Of a stretch of 5,904 bases of DNA, positions 1 to 5,621 are shown one piece after another. Location: the NCBI GenBank assembly GCA_003662535.1, contig QMYG01000042.1, positions 1 through 5,904 of the forward strand. The letters run 5' to 3'. The notes below the pieces were generated by a model, which saw only the letters and a list, made by a program, of their open reading frames with translations, was not told where the DNA came from and searched no databases. The first letter of the stretch is position 1, and each line of letters begins with the position of its first letter. The DNA comes from Candidatus Bathyarchaeota archaeon (GTDB lineage Archaea > Thermoproteota > Bathyarchaeia > EX4484-135 > B24-G1). The position numbers were made by a program, and so were the translations under genes.

Positions 1-102
1 CTCGGCCAATCCATGCTCCTCTGCGTAACCGAGGTGCACACGAAGAAGGACATAGACCGCTTGGTAGACGCCGTTAGGGAGGTGGTTACGCATGGCGGTT
101 AA
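1..102 (+). CDS. gcvPA: Glycine dehydrogenase (decarboxylating) subunit 1, C-terminal end (partial)
   Basis: Only the last 33 residues are present; the frame is open at the left edge and stops at TAA 100-102. The tail contains LLCVTEVHTKKDIDRLVDAV, which matches the usual C-terminal pattern of the N-terminal-half subunit of split P-protein (a CVTE strand, then a helix with DIDRLV). In the family this subunit pairs with GcvPB to form the PLP-dependent glycine decarboxylase of the cytoplasmic glycine cleavage system. The identification is greatly strengthened by the next gene: its ATG lies inside this one (11-bp overlap, different frame), the standard gcvPA-gcvPB order. The catalytic parts lie outside the window, so nothing can be said about their integrity. 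Confidence 0.88.
   Translation, partial: LGQSMLLCVTEVHTKKDIDRLVDAVREVVTHGG
78..84 (+). promoter_or_regulatory. Ribosome binding site of gcvPB
   Basis: GGAGGTG is a 7-base match to the complement of the archaeal 16S rRNA 3' end, with a 7-base spacer to the ATG at 92. It sits inside the end of gcvPA. It fixes the gcvPB start and shows that internal operon genes here use Shine-Dalgarno initiation. Confidence 0.85.
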
Positions 103-1636
103 TTCCGAGTTTAGGCAGGCTAGGTGGGGTGAACCCCTAATCTTCGAGCTTGGCGCTGAAGGTAGACGGGGCTACATACCTCCCCCCGCAGAAAGGGAAA
201 TCGTGGACGAGGTTGGGGACGTTCTGGAGGAGGTTCCGCCTGCTCTCCGAAGGAGCGAGCCTCCAGCCCTCCCACAGCTCTCCGAGCCAGAAGTCCTGAG
301 GCATTACCTAAGGCTCTCGCAGATGAACTACTGCGTAGACTTGGGGCTGTATCCGCTTGGAAGCTGCACGATGAAATACAACCCTAGAATCTCGGAAACG
401 CTCGTCAAGCATCCGGGCTTAACGGCTGTTCACCCATACCAAGACCCCGAGACCGTTCAGGGCCTCTTAGAGATTCTCTATAAGCTTGAGAGGTGGCTGG
501 CTGAAATAACGGGCATGGACGCTGTCTGCCTCCAGCCTTCGGCAGGCGCACACGGAGAACTGCTAGGCGTCCTGCTAATGAGGGCATACCACAAACACAG
601 GGGGGAGCTAGGCCAGAGGGTAGAAATAATTGTCCCAGACTCCGCACACGGGACAAACCCGGCGAGCGCAGCGATGGCGGGCTTCCGTGTGGTGGTCGTC
701 CCGTCAAACGAGGAGGGGTGCGTAGACTTAGAGGCTCTGAAGGCGGCGGTATCAAAGAAGACCGCTGGGCTGATGCTGACCAACCCGAACACGCTGGGAA
801 TCTTCGAGTCTCGAATAGTGGAGATAGCTGAGGTAATCCACGACGCTGGAGGCCTACTATACTACGACGGGGCAAACCTCAACGCAATTCTAGGAAAGGC
901 TAGGCCAGGAGACATGGGCTTCGACATAGTCCACATAAACCTACACAAAACCTTCGGAACCCCACACGGCGGGGGAGGCCCAGGCGCAGGCCCAGTCGGC
1001 GTAATAGAAGAGCTGGAAAAGTTCCTGCCAGTTCCGAGAATAGTCTACGACGGAGAACGCTACACGCTAGACTACGACAGGCCACACAGCATAGGGAAAA
1101 TCCGTAGCTTCTACGGAAACGTCTCAGTACTGGTGAAGGCATACATATACATACTCAGCCTCGGCCCCGAAGGCCTAAAGGAGGCCGCAGAGGTCTCGGT
1201 GCTAAACGCAAACTACCTAATGAGGAAACTGCAGAGGCTGCGTGGATTCGAGCTACCCTACACGCCCGAAAGGCCGAGAAAGCACGAATTCGTCCTAAGC
1301 GCAAAACCAATGAAGAAAGAGGCTGGAATAACAGCCCTAGAGGTGGCAAAAGCACTACTGGACTGTGGAATCCACGCCCCAACAATATACTTCCCACTCA
1401 TAGTGGACGAAGCCCTAATGATAGAGCCCACAGAGTCCTATGGCCTGGAAGAGCTGGAAGGAATGGTGAAGGCCATGGAGAACATATCACGCCAAGCCTA
1501 CGCAACGCCTGACAAGCTCAAACAAGCACCAAGCAACACATCCGTAGGTAGACTGGACGAAGTCAAGGCGTCGCACCCGAGAACTATGGCACTAAGCTGG
1601 AGAATGCACACAAAACGCACGAAAAATACTAAATAA
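92..1636 (+). CDS. gcvPB: Glycine dehydrogenase (decarboxylating) subunit 2
   Basis: This 514-residue protein is the C-terminal-half subunit of split P-protein. With GcvPA it decarboxylates glycine and transfers the aminomethyl group to lipoyl-H-protein. Visible family marks, in order: LGSCTMKYNPR (89-99), the HP-YQ segment near 114-117, LQPSAGAHGE (147-156), DSAHGTNPASAAMAGF (183-198), NPNTLGIFE (231-239), YDGANLNA (258-265) with the aspartate expected to contact the PLP pyridine nitrogen, and INLHKTFGTPHGGGGPG (282-298), in which Lys286 is the expected Schiff-base lysine. The conserved end with RLDEVKA is also present. Length is slightly above the roughly 480-500 usual for the family; the excess is a basic tail (MHTKRTKNTK). 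The ATG is fixed by the GGAGGTG site. All expected key residues are seen, so it should be active. Its 5' third is richer in T-ending codons than the rest (see findings). Confidence 0.97.
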   Translation: MAVNSEFRQARWGEPLIFELGAEGRRGYIPPPAEREIVDEVGDVLEEVPPALRRSEPPALPQLSEPEVLRHYLRLSQMNYCVDLGLYPLGSCTMKYNPRISETLVKHPGLTAVHPYQDPETVQGLLEILYKLERWLAEITGMDAVCLQPSAGAHGELLGVLLMRAYHKHRGELGQRVEIIVPDSAHGTNPASAAMAGFRVVVVPSNEEGCVDLEALKAAVSKKTAGLMLTNPNTLGIFESRIVEIAEVIHDAGGLLYYDGANLNAILGKARPGDMGFDIVHINLHKTFGTPHGGGGPGAGPVGVIEELEKFLPVPRIVYDGERYTLDYDRPHSIGKIRSFYGNVSVLVKAYIYILSLGPEGLKEAAEVSVLNANYLMRKLQRLRGFELPYTPERPRKHEFVLSAKPMKKEAGITALEVAKALLDCGIHAPTIYFPLIVDEALMIEPTESYGLEELEGMVKAMENISRQAYATPDKLKQAPSNTSVGRLDEVKASHPRTMALSWRMHTKRTKNTK

Positions 1637-1706
1637 TACCGCAGGAAACACACAACAAATAATGCATTCAGCCGGTGCATCAGTAACGTAAACCAACACT
1701 AAAAAT

Positions 1707-1714
1707 ATGAAAAC
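1707..1714 (+). promoter_or_regulatory. Candidate BRE element upstream of the flippase TATA box
   Basis: ATGAAAAC lies directly upstream of the TATA-like sequence and has the purine/A-rich character of an archaeal TFB-recognition element. If so, the ATG within it (1707), which opens the longest reading frame, is promoter DNA and not a start codon. Motif reading only. Confidence 0.4.
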
Positions 1715-1724
1715 ATATTTAAAT
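1715..1724 (+). promoter_or_regulatory. TATA box of the flippase-epimerase-PPC operon
   Basis: ATATTTAAAT is the best TATA-like element in the A/T-rich gap after gcvPB. Archaeal transcription usually starts about 25-27 bases downstream of the box centre, which here is about 1745-1748, effectively at the ATG at 1743. This predicts a leaderless mRNA for the flippase. No Shine-Dalgarno sequence precedes either 1707 or 1743, which fits. Confidence 0.6.
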
Positions 1725-1742
1725 GTATCAATAAGACCTTCT

Positions 1743-3254
1743 ATGCAGAGGCCGCTGAAGGGGAGCGGAAAAGTCGTGGAGAACCTCTCAGGAGTCTCCA
1801 GAGCTACACGGGGAGGCCTATGGCTCTACTTGGACGTTGTCCTCACCTGCTTCGTAGGCTACCTCTACTGGCTCATCATATCGAGCACAGCTGGCCCCTC
1901 AGCCACAGGCCTAGCCGCAGCCACAGTCAGCCTAGCCGCCCTGATAGGGCAGGTATCCTTCCTCGGCATACCCACAGGGGTTCAGCGCTTCCTCGGGGAA
2001 TGCGCAGGCTCGGGGGACGCAATAAACCTAGGCGTCTACCTAGGCTCATCCATAATCATCATACTGCTCGTAAGCTTCGTAGGCGTCTCACTAATTCTAT
2101 ACCTAATTGTGAAGATGCTATCGCAGATAAAGCCCGTATTTGTCCTAATAGCAGGCTCCCTAGTCATACTCAGCGGCCTAAAGCAGGTTCTATACTCGTT
2201 TTACACATCCACACTAAAGACCCACTTCATCGCAATGACCTCCGTTATATCTGGAGCATTCCGCTTTATTGTCGGAATTTCTCTCGTCTACCTCGGTTGG
2301 GGCGGAGTAGGCGCATCTTTAGGCTACCTAACAGCAGTAACTATGGCTGTTGTTATGCTCTCCCTTCTACTGCTACACAACTTTCACGACGTGAAGTTCG
2401 GCGTCTCTCTAAAGGCGATGATGGACATACTAAAGGCGGGCCTAGCGTCGTGGCCTGGAGCAGCCCTCTCAGCCCTAGGGATGTGGACGGGAGTGCTGGT
2501 AGTCTTCGGGGTTCACGGGGCGGTGGAGACAGGCCTCTACTACGTCGCACTGGCCATAGCGAGCGTAGTGATAGCGCTGCCGCAATCGCTGTTGTCTACT
2601 ATGTTTCCCCTGCTGTCCGGCATGAATGATGGGCGGAAGAGGGCCGCTTGGAGGGCTACAAAGATAGCGATTGCGGCGTCCACGCCGCTGGCGGCGATAC
2701 TTGTGGCTTACTCAGCGGTAGTTCTCGGGCTTATGGGTGCAGACTATGTAGAAGCATCACTAGAGCTGGCTCTCCTAGCGTTGTCTGCTGCGCCTATAGC
2801 GCTCTTCATGGGTGTCTGGAGCCTAACCTACGCCTACGGGCGATACAGCTTCGTACTCGCCTTAAGCATAGCGCAGACAGCCCCGAGGGTCTTCTTAGCA
2901 TTCATGCTAGCCGACATGGGAGGCATCGGCGCAGCCATAGGCTTCCTAACAGGCTCGCTAGTAGGAGCAGCTTTAGCAGTCCTAGTAGCAAAAAAGATAG
3001 GCCTAGAAATCTTCTGGAAAGAACTAGCCATCCTAGTTGGAACTCCCCTCGCCGCAGCCTACCTAGTCGGTCTTCTAAGAGTCCCTTGGTTCTTGGGCGC
3101 CCCAGCAATAATGGTGGTATCGGTGGTTTGCTTCCTGAAGCTTAAGGCGATAAGCCAAGAAGACCTGAAAGACGCCGTGTTAGCATTAGTTCCGAACGGG
3201 TCGAGCATCGAGGCCAAGGCCTTAGGGCTCCTTAGAATGCTCTACGGGGAGTGA
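1743..3254 (+). CDS. Polytopic MOP-superfamily flippase, probable polysaccharide/oligosaccharide-lipid exporter (Wzx-like)
   Basis: From this start the protein is 503 residues, almost entirely hydrophobic segments joined by short loops: about 12-14 membrane helices. Numbered from Met1743 they lie roughly at 26-48, 53-75, 102-124, 131-150, 166-184, 188-211, 238-258, 263-288, 306-328, 340-361, 368-390, 393-416, 430-448 and 450-466. A basic N-terminus (MQRPLKGSGK) precedes the first helix and a polar C-terminal tail ends it. The layout, a long N-terminal helix followed by Gly/Pro-rich helix turns (FLGIPTGVQRFLGE), is that of Wzx/MVF-type flippases, which move lipid-linked sugars across the cytoplasmic membrane. 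The adjoining sugar-nucleotide epimerase supports a glycan role. The frame is also open to an ATG at 1707, but that ATG falls in the promoter and lacks a ribosome site. It could instead be another MOP transporter such as a MATE exporter; the substrate is unknown. Confidence 0.85.
   Translation: MQRPLKGSGKVVENLSGVSRATRGGLWLYLDVVLTCFVGYLYWLIISSTAGPSATGLAAATVSLAALIGQVSFLGIPTGVQRFLGECAGSGDAINLGVYLGSSIIIILLVSFVGVSLILYLIVKMLSQIKPVFVLIAGSLVILSGLKQVLYSFYTSTLKTHFIAMTSVISGAFRFIVGISLVYLGWGGVGASLGYLTAVTMAVVMLSLLLLHNFHDVKFGVSLKAMMDILKAGLASWPGAALSALGMWTGVLVVFGVHGAVETGLYYVALAIASVVIALPQSLLSTMFPLLSGMNDGRKRAAWRATKIAIAASTPLAAILVAYSAVVLGLMGADYVEASLELALLALSAAPIALFMGVWSLTYAYGRYSFVLALSIAQTAPRVFLAFMLADMGGIGAAIGFLTGSLVGAALAVLVAKKIGLEIFWKELAILVGTPLAAAYLVGLLRVPWFLGAPAIMVVSVVCFLKLKAISQEDLKDAVLALVPNGSSIEAKALGLLRMLYGE
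3248..3254 (+). promoter_or_regulatory. Ribosome binding site of the epimerase gene
   Basis: GGAGTGA, close to the GGAGGTGA consensus, overlaps the flippase stop codon and lies 8 bases before the ATG at 3263. It overlaps the alternative GTG at 3251, which it could not serve. It therefore favours the ATG at 3263. Confidence 0.65.
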
Positions 3255-3262
3255 AGGCTTCA

Positions 3263-4234
3263 ATGGGGCTCTTAGAGCCCATCCTAGTTACTGGGGGGAT
3301 GGGCTTTATAGGGAGCCATTTAGTCGAGGCCCTGCTGAAGAGGGATTATGAGGTTAGGGTTATTGATAATCTCTCTTCTGGAGACCCGAGGAATCTTGAG
3401 AGGTTTGGCGGAAGCCCGAACTTCTCGTTTATACGTGGAGACCTGCTTAATCCCGAAGATTTGAGAAGAGCTATAGAGGGCTGTAGGACTGTCTTTCATT
3501 TGGCTGCCAATCCTGAGGTTAGGACGAGCTTCGTCTCCCCCGACGAGCATTATAGGCAGAATGTTCTGGCTACATACAACTTGTTGGAGGCTGTGCGTAG
3601 GGAGGTAGACTTGGACGTTTTTGTTTTTACTTCCTCCTCCACAGTCTATGGAGATGCACGCCGCTTTCCCACCCCTGAGGACTACGCCCCGCTTAAGCCA
3701 ATATCCGTCTATGGTGCTTGTAAGCTGGCCTGCGAGGCTCTAATCACGTCCTACGCCTACAACTACGGCTTCAGGGCACTAATATATCGCTTGGCCAACA
3801 TCGTCGGCCCAGGGAGCAGGCACGGCGTGATATACGACTTCGTCAGAAAGCTCTTGAGGAACTCCCGCGAGTTGGAGATACTCGGGGACGGCACACAGAC
3901 GAAATCCTACCTCTACATAGACGACTGCATAGACGCTATGCTTCTCGGGATGGAGACTCAGGAAAGCCCCGTAGCCATCTACAACATCGGCTCTGAGGAC
4001 TGGATAAACGTCAAGGAGATTGCCGATATAGTGGTAGACGAGATGGGCCTGAAAAACGTGCGCTTCAAGTTCACTGGGGGTGTTGATGGCGGTCGGGGGT
4101 GGAGGGGAGACGTGAAATATATGCACCTCGACATAAGCAAGATGAAAGCCTTAGGCTGGAAGCCGAAATATAGTAGTGCAGAGGCGGTCAGGCTCACCGC
4201 CAGAGCCCTCATACAAGAGCTTAAAAGTCAGTGA
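3263..4234 (+). CDS. NAD-dependent sugar-nucleotide epimerase/dehydratase, extended SDR family (UDP-glucose 4-epimerase-like)
   Basis: The 323-residue protein has the full extended-SDR pattern. Numbered from Met3263: Rossmann motif TGGMGFIG (10-17), acidic residue at the end of strand 2 binding the adenosine ribose (VIDN, Asp35), RGDL (58-61), HLAA (79-82), the TSSSTVYGD strand (123-131) with the active-site Ser/Thr, and the catalytic pair Tyr150-xxx-Lys154 in SVYGACK. A substrate-binding half follows, with YRLANIVGPGSRHGVIYDF and the KSYLYIDDCIDAM segment. Such enzymes (GalE, WbpP, dTDP-glucose dehydratase relatives) act on UDP- or dTDP-sugars in the cytoplasm; the exact substrate cannot be read from motifs. 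It starts 8 bp after the flippase stop and is surely co-transcribed with it. The first ~150 codons use T-ending codons far more than the rest, as if the gene were mosaic. A GTG at 3251 is a less likely start. Confidence 0.93.
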   Translation: MGLLEPILVTGGMGFIGSHLVEALLKRDYEVRVIDNLSSGDPRNLERFGGSPNFSFIRGDLLNPEDLRRAIEGCRTVFHLAANPEVRTSFVSPDEHYRQNVLATYNLLEAVRREVDLDVFVFTSSSTVYGDARRFPTPEDYAPLKPISVYGACKLACEALITSYAYNYGFRALIYRLANIVGPGSRHGVIYDFVRKLLRNSRELEILGDGTQTKSYLYIDDCIDAMLLGMETQESPVAIYNIGSEDWINVKEIADIVVDEMGLKNVRFKFTGGVDGGRGWRGDVKYMHLDISKMKALGWKPKYSSAEAVRLTARALIQELKSQ

Positions 4235-4247
4235 GCCGCCGCATTGA

Positions 4248-4253
4248 TTTATG
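4248..4253 (+). promoter_or_regulatory. Possible internal TATA box before the PPC-domain gene
   Basis: TTTATG lies just after the epimerase stop, with a predicted transcription start near 4276-4278. This could give the PPC gene its own short-leader transcript in addition to operon read-through. The motif is short and unsupported by a clear BRE, so it is tentative. Confidence 0.3.
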
Positions 4254-4287
4254 CTTTCATGCGTACCTCATAAATTGGGTGTGCGCT

Positions 4288-4713
4288 GTGGCCGAATCAC
4301 CCATCAAAAGAGTGCTATTCTACAGGCTAAAAACAGGAGAAGACCTGCTAGAAGCCATAAAAAGAAGGGCTGACGAAAGCGGCATAGAAAGCGGAGTTTT
4401 TATGGCTATAGGGGCTCTGAAAAAGGCGAAACTAGCATACTACGACATAAAAGAACGAAAATACGTCGAGATTCCTGTGGACGAGGAGGTGGAACTCCTC
4501 AGCTGCCTCGGAAACATATCGAAGAAGGACGGCGAAACAGTGATTCATGCCCACGTGGTCGTCGGAGACAGAACCGGGAAGACGACCGGCGGCCACCTCA
4601 TGCAGGGGAGCCCCGTCGCCGCCACCGTGGAGCTGGCAATCTTTGACTGCCCTGAGCTGAAGCTGAAGAGGAGTCTAGACGAGGCTACTGGGCTCTACTT
4701 GCTCAACCTCTAG
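4288..4713 (+). CDS. PPC/DUF296-domain protein
   Basis: The 141-residue product is essentially one PPC domain (plants and prokaryotes conserved, DUF296). It runs from strand 1 (RVLFYRLKTGEDLLEAI) through the GVFMAIGALKKAKLAYYD segment and the VELLSCLGNIS strand to HAHVVVGDRTGKTTGGHL, then VAATVELAIF. His87, His89 and His103 form the conserved HxH...GGH cluster often proposed to bind metal. In plants the domain follows AT-hooks in DNA-binding AHL proteins and forms trimers; here there is no AT-hook. The role of stand-alone archaeal versions is not established. Start choice: the frame extends to a GTG at 4231 overlapping the epimerase stop. The GTG at 4288 has GGGTG 6 bases upstream and begins where the domain begins; the GTG at 4279 is also possible. 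The extra 19 residues do not resemble the family. It ends tail-to-tail with rpiA. Confidence 0.85.
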   Translation: MAESPIKRVLFYRLKTGEDLLEAIKRRADESGIESGVFMAIGALKKAKLAYYDIKERKYVEIPVDEEVELLSCLGNISKKDGETVIHAHVVVGDRTGKTTGGHLMQGSPVAATVELAIFDCPELKLKRSLDEATGLYLLNL

Positions 4714-5438
4714 TCGGCGTCGGTCCACCCTTTTTCTACCTTCCTTCCCCTCTCTATTTTCCTGACACCCTCACGCCCACCGACGTAGACTATGTCGGCC
4801 ATATCAACGAATAGTCCTGTCTCGATGACGCCCGGAATCTGCTTCAGTTGTTTGTCGAGTTTTGCCGGCTCCTCGACGGCGTCTACCTTAATGTCGAGAA
4901 TCACGTTTCCATTGTCCGTAATTACTGGGCCAACCTTGCCCTTCCCCGCCGTTCGGACTGCGGCTTTGAGGCCCAGCTCGCCGAGCCTCCTCATCACCAG
5001 CGGGACAGCGAAGGGAAGAACCTCAACGGGCACGGGGACGCCGCCCCCAAGGGTCTCAACCAGCTTCCTCTCGTCCACAACGACGACGAAGAGCTTGGCC
5101 GAGGCCGCCACAACCTTCTCTCTCGTCAGGGCGGCTCCAAGCCCCTTAATCAGGTTCAACCTCGAGTCTACCTGATCTGCTCCGTCTATGGCTAGGTCTA
5201 GCTCCGGATGCTCATGTAGCGTGGTTAGGGGGATTCCGTGCCTGACAGCCAGCTCCAACGCCTGAAACGACGTAGGCACACCCAAGACGTGCAGCCCCTC
5301 AGAACGAACACGCCTACCCAGCTCGGCAATCGCATAGGCAACAGTGCTCCCACTACCTAAACCAACGATAAAGCCGTCCCTAACGAGCCTTATAGCTTCA
5401 ACAGCAGCCCCACGCTTAGCCCCCTCAACCCAGCCCAA
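4710..5438 (-). CDS. rpiA: Ribose-5-phosphate isomerase A
   Basis: The enzyme interconverts ribulose-5-phosphate and ribose-5-phosphate in the cytoplasm and supplies nucleotide and histidine synthesis. From TTG 5438 the protein has 242 residues; archaeal RpiA is usually about 225-235. Motifs: GLGSGST phosphate loop (26-32), GVPTSFQA (53-60), DGADQVD (85-91) carrying the two catalytic-site aspartates 85 and 88, KGLGAALTREK (98-108) with the catalytic Lys98 and Glu107, VDERKLV (121-127), PVPVEV (135-140) and TDNGN (174-178). Glutamine replaces the usual glutamate after the second Asp of DGAD. The C-terminus runs about a dozen basic residues past the normal end. The frame is open to a TTG at 5486, but that lies upstream of the predicted transcript start; TTG 5438 has GGTG 6 bases upstream and aligns with family N-termini. 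GTG 5447 is the next alternative. The gene is monocistronic, convergent with the PPC gene and divergent from the protease gene. Confidence 0.95.
   Translation of the reverse strand: MGWVEGAKRGAAVEAIRLVRDGFIVGLGSGSTVAYAIAELGRRVRSEGLHVLGVPTSFQALELAVRHGIPLTTLHEHPELDLAIDGADQVDSRLNLIKGLGAALTREKVVAASAKLFVVVVDERKLVETLGGGVPVPVEVLPFAVPLVMRRLGELGLKAAVRTAGKGKVGPVITDNGNVILDIKVDAVEEPAKLDKQLKQIPGVIETGLFVDMADIVYVGGREGVRKIERGRKVEKGWTDAD
4731..4760 (+). terminator. T-rich terminator of the flippase-epimerase-PPC operon
   Basis: A pyrimidine-only-to-near-pyrimidine tract on the + strand begins with TTTTT (4731-4735) and ends with TTTT (4757-4760), 18 bp after the PPC stop codon. Archaeal RNA polymerase terminates at T-rich non-template tracts without needing a hairpin, and none is seen here. 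The tract lies inside the opposite-strand rpiA gene, where it encodes the Lys/Arg-rich C-terminal tail. Confidence 0.55.
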
Positions 5439-5444
5439 ACCAAA

Positions 5445-5448
5445 CACC
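5445..5448 (-). promoter_or_regulatory. Short ribosome binding site of rpiA
   Basis: GGTG on the - strand, 6 bases before TTG 5438, is a minimal Shine-Dalgarno core. With the promoter position it is the basis for choosing this TTG over upstream starts. It overlaps the alternative GTG at 5447. Confidence 0.4.
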
Positions 5449-5502
5449 AACAACAAAAACCGAGAACAATGCTTATTAACTTCCAATCTTCACAACAACT
5501 GT

Positions 5503-5518
5503 CTTTATAGGCTTCGCT
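5503..5518 (-). promoter_or_regulatory. rpiA promoter (BRE plus TATA box)
   Basis: Read on the - strand, GCGAAGC (BRE-like, 5518-5512) is followed by CTATAAAG (TATA, 5510-5503). The predicted transcript start is about 26 bases from the box centre, near 5480, giving a leader of roughly 40 bases before TTG 5438. The TTG at 5486 would then lie upstream of the transcript and cannot be the start. Confidence 0.6.
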
Positions 5519-5530
5519 CGCCCACTAGAT

Positions 5531-5552
5531 GCTAAGGGTGGCTCGTCTTAGC
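5531..5552. repeat. Short inverted repeat in the divergent intergenic region
   Basis: GCTAAG (5531-5536) pairs perfectly with CTTAGC (5547-5552) around a 10-base spacer. It lies between the rpiA promoter and the protease gene, where an operator bound by a dimeric regulator could sit. Six-base arms this close together can also arise by chance. The only other thing seen in this gap is GCTCG repeated three times (5516, 5541, 5551). Confidence 0.3.
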
Positions 5553-5560
5553 TCGCATGT

Positions 5561-5566
5561 GTTAAA
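5561..5566 (+). promoter_or_regulatory. Possible TATA-like element of the aspartic protease gene
   Basis: GTTAAA, with a predicted transcript start near 5588-5590, would give the ATG at 5622 a leader of about 32 bases. Alternatives nearby (GGTTATGT at 5580) are equally weak, so the true promoter is uncertain. Confidence 0.25.
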
Positions 5567-5621
5567 GGCGTGTGGGAAAGGTTATGTGCAACTTTTCCAA
5601 CGGTTTTACTGTGGTTGGTCT

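Noticed and set aside
405..875. Long antisense reading frames opposite gcvPB (also 478-792, 900-1142, 1155-1397)
   Set aside because: These are Arg/Pro/Leu/Ser-rich translations of the strand opposite a fully conserved enzyme, with no ribosome sites or family motifs. They are a composition effect.
1662..1680. ATGCA/TGCAT inverted repeat after gcvPB as a terminator
   Set aside because: The stem is only 5 bp with a 9-base loop and no T-run follows. I see no convincing terminator for gcvPB in the 1637-1742 gap.
1820..2629. A 269-codon + strand reading frame inside the flippase gene, and a 165-codon one at 2648-3145
   Set aside because: Both lie in another frame of a clear membrane protein. Their translations are rich in Arg/Ser/Pro/His with no recognisable domain, which is what the alternate frame of hydrophobic-helix codons yields.
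4792..5175. Two overlapping + strand reading frames opposite rpiA (4792-5175 and 4848-5195)
   Set aside because: rpiA on the - strand has every expected motif; these frames show none and are not preceded by plausible promoters.
5487..5621. A possible small RNA (C/D box type) or tRNA in the rpiA-protease gap
   Set aside because: I could not find paired C (RTGATGA) and D (CTGA) boxes or a cloverleaf. Only the promoter elements and the short inverted repeat are supported.
5495..5621. Mobile element boundary next to the retropepsin-like gene
   Set aside because: There are no terminal inverted repeats, no target duplications, and no integrase or reverse transcriptase sequence. The DTGA protein alone is not evidence for a retroelement.
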